Source of the DNA: Deltaproteobacteria bacterium | GTDB lineage: Bacteria > Desulfobacterota > Binatia > UBA9968 | DNA: 9,365 bases | Assembly: GCA_016183145.1 (NCBI GenBank) | Contig: JACPFE010000022.1 | Coordinates: 1 to 9,365 of the forward strand | Reading direction: 5' to 3' | Part shown: piece after piece, positions 1 to 5,651 of the stretch | How the letters are laid out: the number at the start of each line of letters is the position of its first letter | How positions within the stretch are numbered: position 1 is the stretch's first letter | Notes under the pieces: generated by a model | What the model was told of the DNA's origin: nothing | Database searches by the model: none | What the model saw: only the letters and a program-made list of their open reading frames with translations | Made by a program: the position numbers and the translations under genes

Positions 1-1
1 A

Positions 2-1264
2 GATTCTGACGGCAACTATCTCTTCTACCGCGAGCCGAAGATCATGGCGTCGCGCCACCGCGACGAATACATCGACGCGATGAACCTGCTCTTCGAGACC
101 TACTCGCGGCAGATGGGGCCGATGATCGAGCACGTCGGCAGGTCGCTGCCTATCGAGCAACTCGAAGTGCGCGATCCTGCGACGGGGAAGGAATTGAGCT
201 ACGATCAAGCCAAAAAAGATGAAAAGCTCAGGCGCTGGGCGGAGACGGCCTACCGCGCCACGGTGCGCGCCCACGCCTGCGACGTCCTGCGCGGCTATCT
301 GCCGGCGGCGACGTTGACGAACGTCGGCATCTTCGGTGTCGGGCAGGCCTTCGAGTATCTATTGTCCAAGCTCTACTCGCACGAGCTGGCCGAAGCGAAA
401 GAATTAGCTGGCGCTATGCACGGCGAGCTGAATCAGCTTATTCCGTCCTTCGTCAAGCGGGCCCAGGCGAATGATTATTTGATCGGCACGAGCGCTGCGG
501 CAAAAGCTTCGGCGCGCGATGCGCTAGAAACAGCGTCGGCTGGCGCCAACGATCCGGTGGCGCTGATCGATTACGATCGCAATGCCGAAGAAAAAATCGT
601 CGCTGCGATTCTCTATCCCCACGCGCGCGATTCTTTGCAGCAGCTCCGGCAAATCGCCGCCCGGATGAGCGCGGCTGAACGGCGCAAGATTCTGGAAGAG
701 CATTTCGCCAAGCGGCGCCACCGCCGCGACAAGCCGGGGCGTGCGTTCGAGAACGTTTATTACACCTTCGACATCGTCGGCAATCTTGGTCTTTACCGAG
801 ACCTGCACCGCCATCGCATTTTGACGCAGGAGCGCCAGGAGTTTACCACCGTCCACGGCTACGATACGCCGCCGGAGCTTGAAGAGGCGGGCTTCAAGCC
901 CGAGTTCGACCACTGCATGGCGCGGGCGGCGGAACTATACGAAGCGATTCATCGCGAGCTTCCTTGCGAAGCCCAGTACGTGGTCCCATTCGCCTACAAG
1001 ATCCGCTGGTACATGAAGATGAACCTGCGCGAAGCGGTGCACCTCTGCGAGCTGCGCACGATGCCCCAGGGCCATCCCGACTACCGCTTCATCGCGCAGG
1101 AGATGTGGCGTAGGATTCAAGAAGTGCATCCGACACTCGCCGAGGTCGGCAAGTTCATCGACTGGAAAGCCTATCGCCTCGGCCGGCTTCAGTCCGAGAT
1201 GCGCACGGAGTTTAAAAGGGAGGGAATGAGGGAGGTAGACCGGACATCAAAATTAAAGACTTGA
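2..1264 (+). CDS. thyX: FAD-dependent thymidylate synthase-like protein (ThyX family, two-domain form), 5'-partial
   Basis: The reading frame is open from the window edge, so the true start lies upstream; the first ATG inside is at 44. ThyX enzymes make dTMP from dUMP with FAD and methylene-tetrahydrofolate in the cytoplasm. The fragment reads like the end of one ThyX-type domain (FYREPKIM, then DVLRGYLPAATLTNVG at about residues 80-95 counted from Met-44) followed by a second, degenerate ThyX-type domain with RHRILTQERQEF at residues 256-267 and PFAYKIRWYMKMNLREA near residue 320. The canonical RHRxxS signature is only partly kept: Thr replaces Ser and the later S/R residues are missing. The second domain may therefore be structural rather than catalytic. 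The conserved C-terminus LGRLQSEMRTEFK is followed by an atypical tail (REGMREVDRTSKLKT). Pieces of this gene recur at 3484, 4441 and 6512. Family assignment is good; activity is uncertain. Confidence 0.82.
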   Translation, partial: DSDGNYLFYREPKIMASRHRDEYIDAMNLLFETYSRQMGPMIEHVGRSLPIEQLEVRDPATGKELSYDQAKKDEKLRRWAETAYRATVRAHACDVLRGYLPAATLTNVGIFGVGQAFEYLLSKLYSHELAEAKELAGAMHGELNQLIPSFVKRAQANDYLIGTSAAAKASARDALETASAGANDPVALIDYDRNAEEKIVAAILYPHARDSLQQLRQIAARMSAAERRKILEEHFAKRRHRRDKPGRAFENVYYTFDIVGNLGLYRDLHRHRILTQERQEFTTVHGYDTPPELEEAGFKPEFDHCMARAAELYEAIHRELPCEAQYVVPFAYKIRWYMKMNLREAVHLCELRTMPQGHPDYRFIAQEMWRRIQEVHPTLAEVGKFIDWKAYRLGRLQSEMRTEFKREGMREVDRTSKLKT

Positions 1265-1355
1265 CCTTCAGCCCGCTCTTAAATCGGTTTGACAGGTGGA
1301 AAGATAGATGTAATGAGTGCAGCCAAGAGCGAAGCTATCGTCACAGGAGGGCCGC

Positions 1356-1748
1356 ATGATGGAAAAGACCAAGAGCGAGCCGATCATCATCGAGCAGGCC
1401 GGCATGCGCATGACCGTTGCGCACCGACGAAGCGGTAGCGGAGATGAAGGCCTGACGTTCGACATCACCACCGCCGGCCCAGGGGAGAAGGGAAAAAGAA
1501 TTCTGCGCTTCGATTGCTTTTACGGAAGCCCTCATTATCACGTAGGCGCCTCGGGCGAAGAGGCATCGCGCAAAATGAAAGACGAAGGAGTGGAAGACCC
1601 GGTCCGCTGGACTCTGGAGCAACTCAAGACCCGGTTTCCCGCAATGGTGAAACAGGCCGGATACGAGCAAATCGCCGCGAAGATCGACCAGCAATCAATC
1701 ACCGATCAGCTCACGCGGTTAGAGCCGGAAATCCTCGCCAAATACTGA
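1356..1748 (+). CDS. Conserved-looking hypothetical protein, 130 aa
   Basis: I do not recognise a named function. The ATG at 1356 is chosen because AGGAGG (1345-1350) sits 5 bases upstream; an upstream in-frame GTG at 1317 lacks this. The protein is soluble-looking, with no signal peptide or membrane segment. The N-terminal half looks beta-rich (residues 7-45, IIIEQAGMRMTVAHRR and GLTFDI). A central motif LRFDCFYGSPHYHV contains two His and one Cys that could bind a metal or ligand. The C-terminal half is helical and charged (WTLEQLKTRFPAMVKQAG). The PHYH motif and compact size suggest a small conserved family rather than a random frame. The gene stands alone, 91 bp after thyX and 88 bp before the RidA-family gene, in the same direction. 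A TTGACA hexamer at 1289-1294 could be a -35 box, but no good -10 follows. Confidence 0.72.
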   Translation: MMEKTKSEPIIIEQAGMRMTVAHRRSGSGDEGLTFDITTAGPGEKGKRILRFDCFYGSPHYHVGASGEEASRKMKDEGVEDPVRWTLEQLKTRFPAMVKQAGYEQIAAKIDQQSITDQLTRLEPEILAKY

Positions 1749-1836
1749 TTGGCGTTGAGCCGCGGCCGCGAGTTGGCGTAGATTCTTCGGTATCAAAGGT
1801 ATAGATTCCGACCCATCGTTTTGGGAGGACATTCCG

Positions 1837-2229
1837 ATGGCAAAGACCGCATTCAATCCCGAAGGACTGCCGGTGCCGCGCGGGAGTTACTCGCTGGTCA
1901 ACGTCGCGCAGCCCGGCCGGATGGTGTTCATCGCCGGCCAGACGGCGTCGGATCACGAAGGCAAAGTCGTCGGCGTCGGCGACGCGCCGGCTCAGACCCG
2001 TTTCATATTGGGGAAGATTCAACGCGCTGTCGAAGCCGCCGGCGGAACGATGAACGATGTCGTCGCGCTGAGCGTCTTCACCACCGATGTGCGCCACCAC
2101 CGCGATATCAACGAAACGCGGCGCGAGGTCTTGGGATCGAAGTTCCCGACCAGCACAATGGTGCAGGTAGTGGCGCTGGCGCGCCCCGAGCTGCTGCTCG
2201 AAATCAACGCCATCGCGGTTATTTCCTGA
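1837..2229 (+). CDS. RidA/YjgF/YER057c/UK114 family protein
   Basis: RidA-type proteins are small trimeric cytosolic enzymes; the archetype hydrolyses reactive enamine/imine intermediates released by PLP enzymes such as threonine dehydratase. The 130 aa match the usual length of the family. Visible family features are the N-terminal FNPEGLPVPRGSYSLVNV, the FIAGQTASDHEGKVVGVGD strand, the helix TRFILGKIQRAVEAAGG with DVVALSVFTTD, and the C-terminal ALARPELLLEINAIAVIS. The Arg in ALARPELL probably corresponds to the carboxylate-binding Arg of RidA. The Glu usual in the EIEAIA strand is Asn here (LEINAIA), so it may belong to a Rid subgroup without classical imine deaminase activity. The start is supported by GGGAGGA 7-10 bases upstream of the ATG. 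No partner PLP enzyme is next to it. Family certain, substrate unknown. Confidence 0.93.
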   Translation: MAKTAFNPEGLPVPRGSYSLVNVAQPGRMVFIAGQTASDHEGKVVGVGDAPAQTRFILGKIQRAVEAAGGTMNDVVALSVFTTDVRHHRDINETRREVLGSKFPTSTMVQVVALARPELLLEINAIAVIS

Positions 2230-2264
2230 CGCCGCAAAGCCTACGCCTGCCTAACCTCGCGCTT

Positions 2265-2280
2265 CGCCGTTTAAACGGCG
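2265..2280. repeat. Perfect 16-bp palindrome after the RidA-family gene
   Basis: CGCCGTTTAAACGGCG is a perfect inverted repeat 35 bp after the RidA-family stop. It could fold as a short hairpin at the end of the transcript, but no T-run follows on either strand, so it is not a standard Rho-independent terminator. A protein-binding site is an alternative. Confidence 0.5.
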
Positions 2281-2309
2281 TGGATTCGTCAATGTCAAAG
2301 ATGGAGAGT

Positions 2310-2328
2310 CGAGTCATCGAAGGACTCG
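2310..2328. repeat. Short inverted repeat upstream of the ArsR-type gene
   Basis: CGAGTC and GACTCG form 6-bp arms around a 7-base loop (2316-2322). It lies just before the 30-bp repeat and the arsR-type start. It may be a weak terminator stem or part of the regulatory region; there is no T-tract. Confidence 0.35.
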
Positions 2329-2337
2329 TCTGGATTG

Positions 2338-2367
2338 TTGCGGATTTGCGCAATTGAGCAAACATGG
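2338..2367 (+). promoter_or_regulatory. Putative ArsR operator, copy 1 of a 30-bp direct repeat
   Basis: This 30-bp sequence recurs without mismatch at 2685-2714. Its core TTTGCGCAATTGAGCAAA (2345-2362) is an 18-bp palindrome with a single mismatched pair, the size and style of a dimeric winged-helix regulator site. It ends 20 bp before the start codon of the regulator gene at 2382, so bound protein would block initiation or elongation there. Autoregulation is inferred from the position. Confidence 0.72.
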
Positions 2368-2381
2368 GGTAAAGGGACGGT

Positions 2382-2684
2382 ATGGACGAAAAGGTTTATC
2401 GGCAGTCGCGTCTTTGCCGTCTCATGGGCAACCCGATCGCTTTCGCGGTCGTGCATGCGCTCAGTCAAAGAAAAGAGTTGACCCCGAGCGAGATCGCGCG
2501 CGCCGTCGGCCGCAGCGTGTCGCGCGTGAGCCACGTCCTATCGTCGCTGCGGCTGGCGGAAGTCGTGCGCTATGACACCGACGGGAGAAAAGCGCGCTAT
2601 CGCTTGAAGCATCCGCGCGAAACCCGCGAGTTGCTCAAAGCATTGGCGACTTTCATCGATTCGTCTTCGGCGTTCCAGCGATAA
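2382..2684 (+). CDS. ArsR/SmtB-type winged-helix transcriptional regulator, 100 aa
   Basis: This small dimeric DNA-binding repressor has the ArsR-type layout. Helix LCRLMGNPIAFAVVHALSQR (residues 11-30) is followed by a helix-turn-helix at about 34-57 (LTPSEIARAVGRSVSRVSHV, LSSLRLAE), then the beta wing VVRYDTDGRKARYRL (61-75) and a C-terminal helix for dimer contacts (RETRELLKALATFI). It has one Cys (C12) and no ELCVC-type metal-binding motif, so a classical arsenic/cadmium sensor is unlikely; it may sense another ligand or none. The start ATG at 2382 has AAAGGGA a few bases upstream. It is bracketed by two identical 30-bp repeats carrying a palindromic core, one before the start and one touching the stop codon, which suggests autoregulation plus control of something downstream. 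No target gene survives next to it. Confidence 0.88.
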   Translation: MDEKVYRQSRLCRLMGNPIAFAVVHALSQRKELTPSEIARAVGRSVSRVSHVLSSLRLAEVVRYDTDGRKARYRLKHPRETRELLKALATFIDSSSAFQR

Positions 2685-2714
2685 TTGCGGATTTGCGCAA
2701 TTGAGCAAACATGG
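2685..2714 (+). promoter_or_regulatory. Putative ArsR operator, copy 2 of a 30-bp direct repeat
   Basis: This is identical to 2338-2367, with the palindromic core TTTGCGCAATTGAGCAAA at 2692-2709. It begins directly after the TAA stop of the regulator gene (2682-2684). It may once have controlled a downstream gene, or the regulator plus one repeat may be a duplicated or transferable cassette. Confidence 0.7.
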
Positions 2715-3004
2715 CTTGAGCAAGCGGATTGAAACATCGGAAAACGTGCAAACCATGAAAAGCAAAACCTGGGAATGGCGGAGGCCGAATCGCCGCGGTT
2801 CATTTAAATGCCTTGGCCGAATTCTTCGCTACCGGACGGTCCTGCGATCTACCGTGAGCGGGTCCGGGGCTTTGACAGATGAAATGAGGGGCGAGGGTCA
2901 GACTTTTATATCTGGACTATCTTTCCCAGTTTGTTGAAATCCGGCGCGAAATAGTGATTTTCCTAGCGTGCGGGGTCGCGTCTTTACTTTTACATTTAGC
3001 GGTA
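2715..3004. other. Intergenic region without a convincing gene, with decayed REP-like motifs
   Basis: No frame here has a ribosome site plus a recognisable protein. Two short tracts resemble the GGGTC-containing ends often seen around REP-associated (IS200-like) transposase genes: AGGGTCAGACTTTTATATC near 2894-2912, and a GGGGTCGCGTCTTTAC-type tract at 2972-2998 that ends in a T-rich stretch. A CTTTGACAGATGAAATGAG stretch near 2871 resembles sequences at 1289 and 4510. I read the region as eroded repeat DNA. Confidence 0.4.
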
Positions 3005-3313
3005 TCACGCCGGCGCGCCCCTGTTATGCTCTATGCTCTTTCTCACCCTCGCCGGCAGCGCCTTCTCGGCGTTACGCAGGTCGTAGGTCATTTGCAGGTT
3101 CATCCAGAATTCCGCCGACGTTTTGAAGAACGTCCCCAGGCGAATCGCCGTGTCCCCCGTGATGCCTCTTTCGCCCTTCAGAATCGCCGTGATCCGGTTG
3201 GGCGGCACCCCTATCGCCTTCGCGAGCGCGTTTGCATTCATGTTAAGCGGCTTCAAGAATTCCTCGTTGAGAATTTCACCCGGCGGCACCGGCCGCATGC
3301 CATTTTTTTTCAT
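3005..3313 (-). CDS. higA: HigA-family antitoxin (XRE-type helix-turn-helix)
   Basis: HigA neutralises the HigB ribonuclease and represses the higBA operon. The protein (102 aa from the ATG at 3313) shows the family start RPVPPGEILNEEFLKPL (residues 7-23), the helix-turn-helix ALAKAIGVPPNRITAILKGE (29-48), GITGDTAIRLGTFFKTSAEF (50-69) and WMNLQMTYDLRNAE (70-83). The ATG at 3313 is preferred over an in-frame GTG at 3322 because AGAGG just upstream on the minus strand would serve as its ribosome site and overlaps the GTG. It lies 11 bp after the stop of the higB remnant, the normal toxin-first order of higBA. The toxin is broken, so this is an orphan antitoxin that may persist as a regulator or an anti-addiction gene. 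Confidence 0.93.
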   Translation of the reverse strand: MKKNGMRPVPPGEILNEEFLKPLNMNANALAKAIGVPPNRITAILKGERGITGDTAIRLGTFFKTSAEFWMNLQMTYDLRNAEKALPARVRKSIEHNRGAPA

Positions 3314-3324
3314 CGTTGGCACCT

Positions 3325-3480
3325 CTAATGATAGTCTACGATCTCCACGTCGTGCGGGCCGTCATCCTTCCACGTGAAACAAATCCGCCACTGGTCGTTG
3401 ATCCGGATACTGTATTGCCCCGCCCTGTCTCCCGACAGCTTCTCGAGTCTATTTCCCGGACTCGAGGCGAGGCGACCGCA
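3325..3480 (-). pseudogene. higB: higB toxin remnant, N-terminal half missing
   Basis: The minus strand encodes SPGNRLEKLSGDRAGQYS then IRINDQWRICFTWKDD and DVEIVDYH, ending at TAG (3325-3327). This is the C-terminal half of HigB/RelE-fold ribosome-dependent mRNA interferases, which are usually about 92 residues. Only about 50 codons are open; an in-frame TGA lies at 3481-3483 and the expected N-terminal helices are absent. Homology stops near 3472, and a thyX 3'-end fragment in the opposite orientation starts at about 3484, so the break is a recombination junction rather than a point mutation. The surviving piece lacks the N-terminus needed for the fold and is probably not toxic. The intact higA lies directly downstream. 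Confidence 0.85.
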
Positions 3481-3483
3481 TCA

Positions 3484-3534
3484 ACCGATTGCAGTCGGAG
3501 ATGTGCCCGGAGTTTAAGAAGTCGGCGTTAAGTG
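3484..3534 (+). repeat. thyX 3'-end fragment A
   Basis: Read on the + strand this encodes RLQSEMCPEFKKSALS, matching the RLQSEMRTEFKR end of the thyX gene (parent 1184-1219). About 28 of 36 bases agree by hand alignment. It ends in its own stop codon (TGA at 3535-3537, after AGT). Its left edge coincides with the break in higB. The remnant is too short to be functional. Confidence 0.68.
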
Positions 3535-3588
3535 ACTGAGGGAACAGCACGAGCCGCGCCTTAAGTAGTGTTGGGTTCTTATCGGGGA

Positions 3589-3611
3589 GTCGCTCACAAG
3601 ACGGGGGCGAC
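3589..3611. repeat. Inverted repeat downstream of the mazF-type gene
   Basis: GTCGC (3589-3593) and GCGAC (3607-3611) can pair around a 13-base loop, 20 bp past the mazF stop on the minus strand. No T-run follows, so a terminator role is only a possibility. Confidence 0.25.
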
Positions 3612-3630
3612 AACTTTCATTTGGTGCTGC

Positions 3631-3999
3631 TCATTCATCATTTACTTCTGCGACCAGCCGTACCCCCTCCCAAACCCGCCGTAACAGATGGCGAGGGAGA
3701 GTTCCAATTTTCTGGGCCAAATAGGCTCTGTCGATAGTCTGAATCTGTGTGACGTTGGCCACACAGGCCTTCGGCAGGTTTCCTTCGCCTTTGCGCAGGC
3801 GAACATTGCCAGGGAGCGATGCGTATCTGAGGTTGGATGTGATCGCGACGACCACAACCGTATTCAAGCGACTACTGTTAAACCGATCGTGTTGTAGAAT
3901 TAAGGCTGGTCTGCGGCCCAAGGGTTCCGAACCGCGGCCACTCCGGAAGGTGACCCAATATAGGTCACCTTGGTGAATTACCACTTCCCTCTGGGCCAT
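3631..3999 (-). CDS. mazF: MazF/PemK-family endoribonuclease toxin
   Basis: MazF/PemK toxins cleave mRNA at short sequences in a ribosome-independent way and are inhibited by a cognate antitoxin. The 122-aa protein has the family opening QGDLYWVTF (residues 10-18), GSEPLGRRPALILQHDRFN (23-41), VVVVAITSNL (48-57), GNLPKACVANVTQIQTIDR and a C-terminal helix. Arg30 and Thr54 occupy the positions of the catalytic Arg and Thr known in Bacillus MazF. Length and motifs are normal, so it looks intact. Its ATG lies inside the antitoxin gene (22-bp overlap). There is no good ribosome site of its own, which points to translational coupling and lower toxin output. Confidence 0.93.
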   Translation of the reverse strand: MAQREVVIHQGDLYWVTFRSGRGSEPLGRRPALILQHDRFNSSRLNTVVVVAITSNLRYASLPGNVRLRKGEGNLPKACVANVTQIQTIDRAYLAQKIGTLPRHLLRRVWEGVRLVAEVNDE

Positions 4000-4232
4000 G
4001 GGGACATTCGAAGAAACTCCTTTGCTGTGGCCTTCTGCTCAGCGGCGATCGTCCCGTCGGCAAGGAGCGCGTCTATTTGCGCGGTAATGTCGCGATCGCG
4101 TTTGGACCGCGCGACGCGGTCCAGGACCCTCGCAATCAGATGGCTTCTAGACTCGCCACGGCTCGCGGCCAGTTTGTCAACCCGCTCCAGCACAGGCTCG
4201 GGCAGCGAGATTGCAATCTTTTTCATAGCCAT
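3978..4232 (-). CDS. Ribbon-helix-helix antitoxin paired with the MazF-type toxin
   Basis: This is an 84-aa CopG/MetJ-like protein. The N-terminal beta strand MKKIAISLPEPVLERVDKLA (residues 3-22) and the following helices (ESRSHLIARVLDRVARSKR) form the dimeric ribbon-helix-helix DNA-binding fold. The C-terminal part (DRDITAQIDALLADGTIAAE) would wrap the toxin. Its role is to neutralise the MazF-type toxin and repress the pair's promoter. The ATG at 4232 is chosen because a GGAGAAGAAGGGG purine tract lies just upstream on the minus strand; a TTG at 4250 would put the start inside that tract. A second ATG at 4226 is also possible. The stop overlaps the toxin start by 22 bp. Confidence 0.88.
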   Translation of the reverse strand: MAMKKIAISLPEPVLERVDKLAASRGESRSHLIARVLDRVARSKRDRDITAQIDALLADGTIAAEQKATAKEFLRMSPWPRGKW

Positions 4233-4279
4233 CGACCCCTTCTTCTCCAACTTCCAGCTTGGTGTTCCTCAATTTTTAT

Positions 4280-4288
4280 ACTATACCA
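4280..4288 (-). promoter_or_regulatory. Extended -10 promoter of the mazEF-like operon
   Basis: The minus strand reads TGGTATAGT, a TGN-TATAGT extended -10 element, within the AT-rich tract GGTATAGTATAAAAATT, 48 bp before the antitoxin ATG. No strong -35 is visible, as expected for extended -10 promoters. The small TATA-C-TATA symmetry here could also be the antitoxin's operator. Confidence 0.45.
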
Positions 4289-4440
4289 GTTTTCATCCAG
4301 CAAACCACGCGCCGCGATTTTCTCATTGCCCGTAGCTTTGAGCCTGGAAACGGGGAAATCGAAGTGGACAACGAGCTGAAACAATAGTACGTAAAAACTG
4401 CGGGCTTGACGAACGGAGTCTTAAGAGTTTTGTTTACTGA

Positions 4441-4494
4441 GAGACGTGGCGTAGGATTCAGGAAGTGCATCCGACGCTCGCCGAGGTCGGCAAG
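4441..4494 (+). repeat. thyX internal fragment B (54 bp)
   Basis: This matches thyX positions 1100-1153 with three mismatches in 54 bp (all transitions), covering the codons for WRRIQEVHPTLAEVGK. Homology ends abruptly on both sides. About 15 bp further on, the sequence GGCTTGACAGATAGGAAAGATGAG resembles the sequence after thyX at 1287-1310. The piece is in the same orientation as the parent and is non-functional by length. Confidence 0.9.
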
Positions 4495-4500
4495 GAATTT

Positions 4501-4690
4501 GTGTCAGGCTTGACAGATAGGAAAGATGAGTGTGCATGGGTCCAGCTCACAGTCTCACTCAGAGGCTGCGTGCGATGATTTTCGAAATAGCCGATGGCGA
4601 GCAGCGCAAGAATTCGGCGACAGCCGAAGGTTGGTGTCCCACCTTAACGGCCTTCAAACGATCTGGTATCTGGGGTCCGACATAACAATG
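4501..4690 (-). pseudogene. Decayed REP-associated transposase-like remnant (C-terminal HTH)
   Basis: The minus strand has an open stretch ending at TGA (4559-4561) that encodes RLKAVKVGHQPSAVAEFL and then RCSPSAISKIIARSL. This is a helix-turn-helix of the type found at the C-terminus of some Y1/REP-associated transposases. It is flanked by TGTCAGGCTTGACAGATAG (4502-4520) and TGGGGTCCGACATAAC (4671-4686), which look like the GGGTC-containing ends around such elements. The catalytic HUH/Tyr domain is absent. The assignment rests on pattern memory, so it is tentative. Confidence 0.33.
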
Positions 4691-4728
4691 ATTACAATCT
4701 TGATCAGGCAGGCAGAACACGTTCTTAT

Positions 4729-5487
4729 TCACCCCGCCCGCATCTTCAGCAGCGTCGGAATATCTATTGTTTCCTGATACTGCCGCAGTTCTTCTTCTTT
4801 ACGCTGGGCGCCGAGCATGGCCATGCGGTCGGCGAGTTCGTTGCCTTCGGTGCCGACGTGGGCGGCGACGTAGGCGAGGTTCAGTTCTTTTTTAATGCGT
4901 CGGTAGATCGCGTAACAATCCTGGATAATTTCCAGGTTCTTGATCTCGCCGCCAGGTTTTTTCCAGCCTTTCCTTTCCCAGTTCGGTGCCCAATTGCGAA
5001 TGCAGTTGATGGAGTACGCCGAGTCGCTGCACACCTCGACGGTGTTGCCGGTCTTTATTTCTGCTTCGGCCATGCGCAATGCGTGATAGAGCGCGTTCAG
5101 TTCGGCGGTGTTGTTGGTCCCCATGGGGTTGTACAGGCCAAACCACAATTGCGCGAGTTCTTCGGCTCGATACACCACGATGCCGGAGCCGGCATTGCCG
5201 GGGTTGGGTTCACAGGCGCCATCGCAATAAATGCTGACATCGAACTGTTGAGAGCGATGGGCCGCACGACGTTCGCTGTCGGGTGCGCTGGTTTTTTGCC
5301 TGCTGGCTGTTTTGGGCGAAATGCCTGCGTGGCCGCCGCGACCAAAGGCTTGCTCGGCTTCCGCACGGGTCGGGAAGGACTTGAAGCGCGCCCCGGCATA
5401 CTTATCCACGGCCCGCTGAGTGGTCGCCCAATCCGTGAATACACCGGTCTGCCGTCCTGACCATACCACGTAAAATTTTTGCGCCAT
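4729..5487 (-). CDS. rnhA: Ribonuclease HI with N-terminal RNA:DNA hybrid-binding domain
   Basis: RNase HI cuts the RNA strand of RNA:DNA hybrids, removing primers, R-loops and misinserted ribonucleotides. The protein has two parts. Residues 1-50 form a caulimovirus/eukaryote-type hybrid-binding domain (KFYVVWSGRQTGVFTDW, YAGARFKSFPTRAEAEQAF). After a Ser/Lys/Arg linker (52-81) comes the RNase H domain (82-225). The four catalytic acids are visible: D89 (YCDGACEPNPG), E129 (NTAELNAL), D155 (CSDSAYSI) and D220 (NELADRMA), plus His210 in VAAHVGTEGNE. The insert WERKGWKKPGG is the basic protrusion of bacterial RNase HI. A strong AAAGGAGG lies upstream, though 14 bases from the ATG, which is long. 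The 252-aa length fits the hybrid-binding type. It appears intact and is surrounded by repeat debris. Confidence 0.96.
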   Translation of the reverse strand: MAQKFYVVWSGRQTGVFTDWATTQRAVDKYAGARFKSFPTRAEAEQAFGRGGHAGISPKTASRQKTSAPDSERRAAHRSQQFDVSIYCDGACEPNPGNAGSGIVVYRAEELAQLWFGLYNPMGTNNTAELNALYHALRMAEAEIKTGNTVEVCSDSAYSINCIRNWAPNWERKGWKKPGGEIKNLEIIQDCYAIYRRIKKELNLAYVAAHVGTEGNELADRMAMLGAQRKEEELRQYQETIDIPTLLKMRAG

Positions 5488-5555
5488 GCTGAGTCGATGT
5501 GCCTCCTTTAGAAATTAAACCGTCGCCTAAATCGCTATGGAACCGATATTTTTGA

Positions 5556-5580
5556 TCCTTCGACTTGGCTCAGGACAGGT
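5556..5580 (+). repeat. Short interspersed repeat, copy 1
   Basis: TCCTTCGACTTGGCTCAGG followed by ACAGGT matches the core of 8624-8647 (CCTTCG, GGCTCAGG, CAGG). I recognise this as a short repeat scattered through many metagenome-derived bacterial genomes. Here it sits between rnhA and the membrane-protein gene. Confidence 0.65.
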
Positions 5581-5651
5581 TTTGGATTTTGGATTGAGCC
5601 CAGTAGACTTTCGACCTCAAATCCGATTCGGGAACAAGGACGGATTCACCG

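Noticed and set aside
1289..1316. TTGACA at 1289 as a complete promoter for the hypothetical gene
   Set aside because: The -35 is perfect but the region at the right distance (TAATGA, 16-base spacer) is a poor -10, and TTGACA recurs in a repeated block here.
2265..2328. Palindromes after the RidA-family gene as a Rho-independent terminator
   Set aside because: Neither stem is followed by a T-run on either strand.
1821..2357. A 178-codon + strand frame overlapping the RidA-family gene
   Set aside because: Arg-rich out-of-frame translation of a clear RidA-family gene.
2338..2714. The two identical 30-bp repeats as a CRISPR array
   Set aside because: Only two copies, 317 bp apart with a gene between them, and no cas genes.
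2701..2937. A 78-codon + strand frame after the ArsR-type gene
   Set aside because: It begins with TTG inside the operator repeat, has no ribosome site, and runs through repeat-like DNA; no family resemblance.
4276..4470. A 64-codon minus-strand frame starting MHFLNPTP, similar to one opposite thyX (935-1129)
   Set aside because: The shared start arises because fragment B duplicates thyX DNA; neither antisense frame is a gene, but the similarity helped reveal the fragment.
4573..4685. A short + strand frame beginning MIFEIADGEQ
   Set aside because: No ribosome site or family resemblance; the opposite strand gives a better explanation as a helix-turn-helix remnant.
4858..5460. A 200-codon open frame on the + strand opposite rnhA
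   Set aside because: It is the antisense shadow of a gene with all catalytic residues of RNase HI; it has no ribosome site and no recognisable motif.
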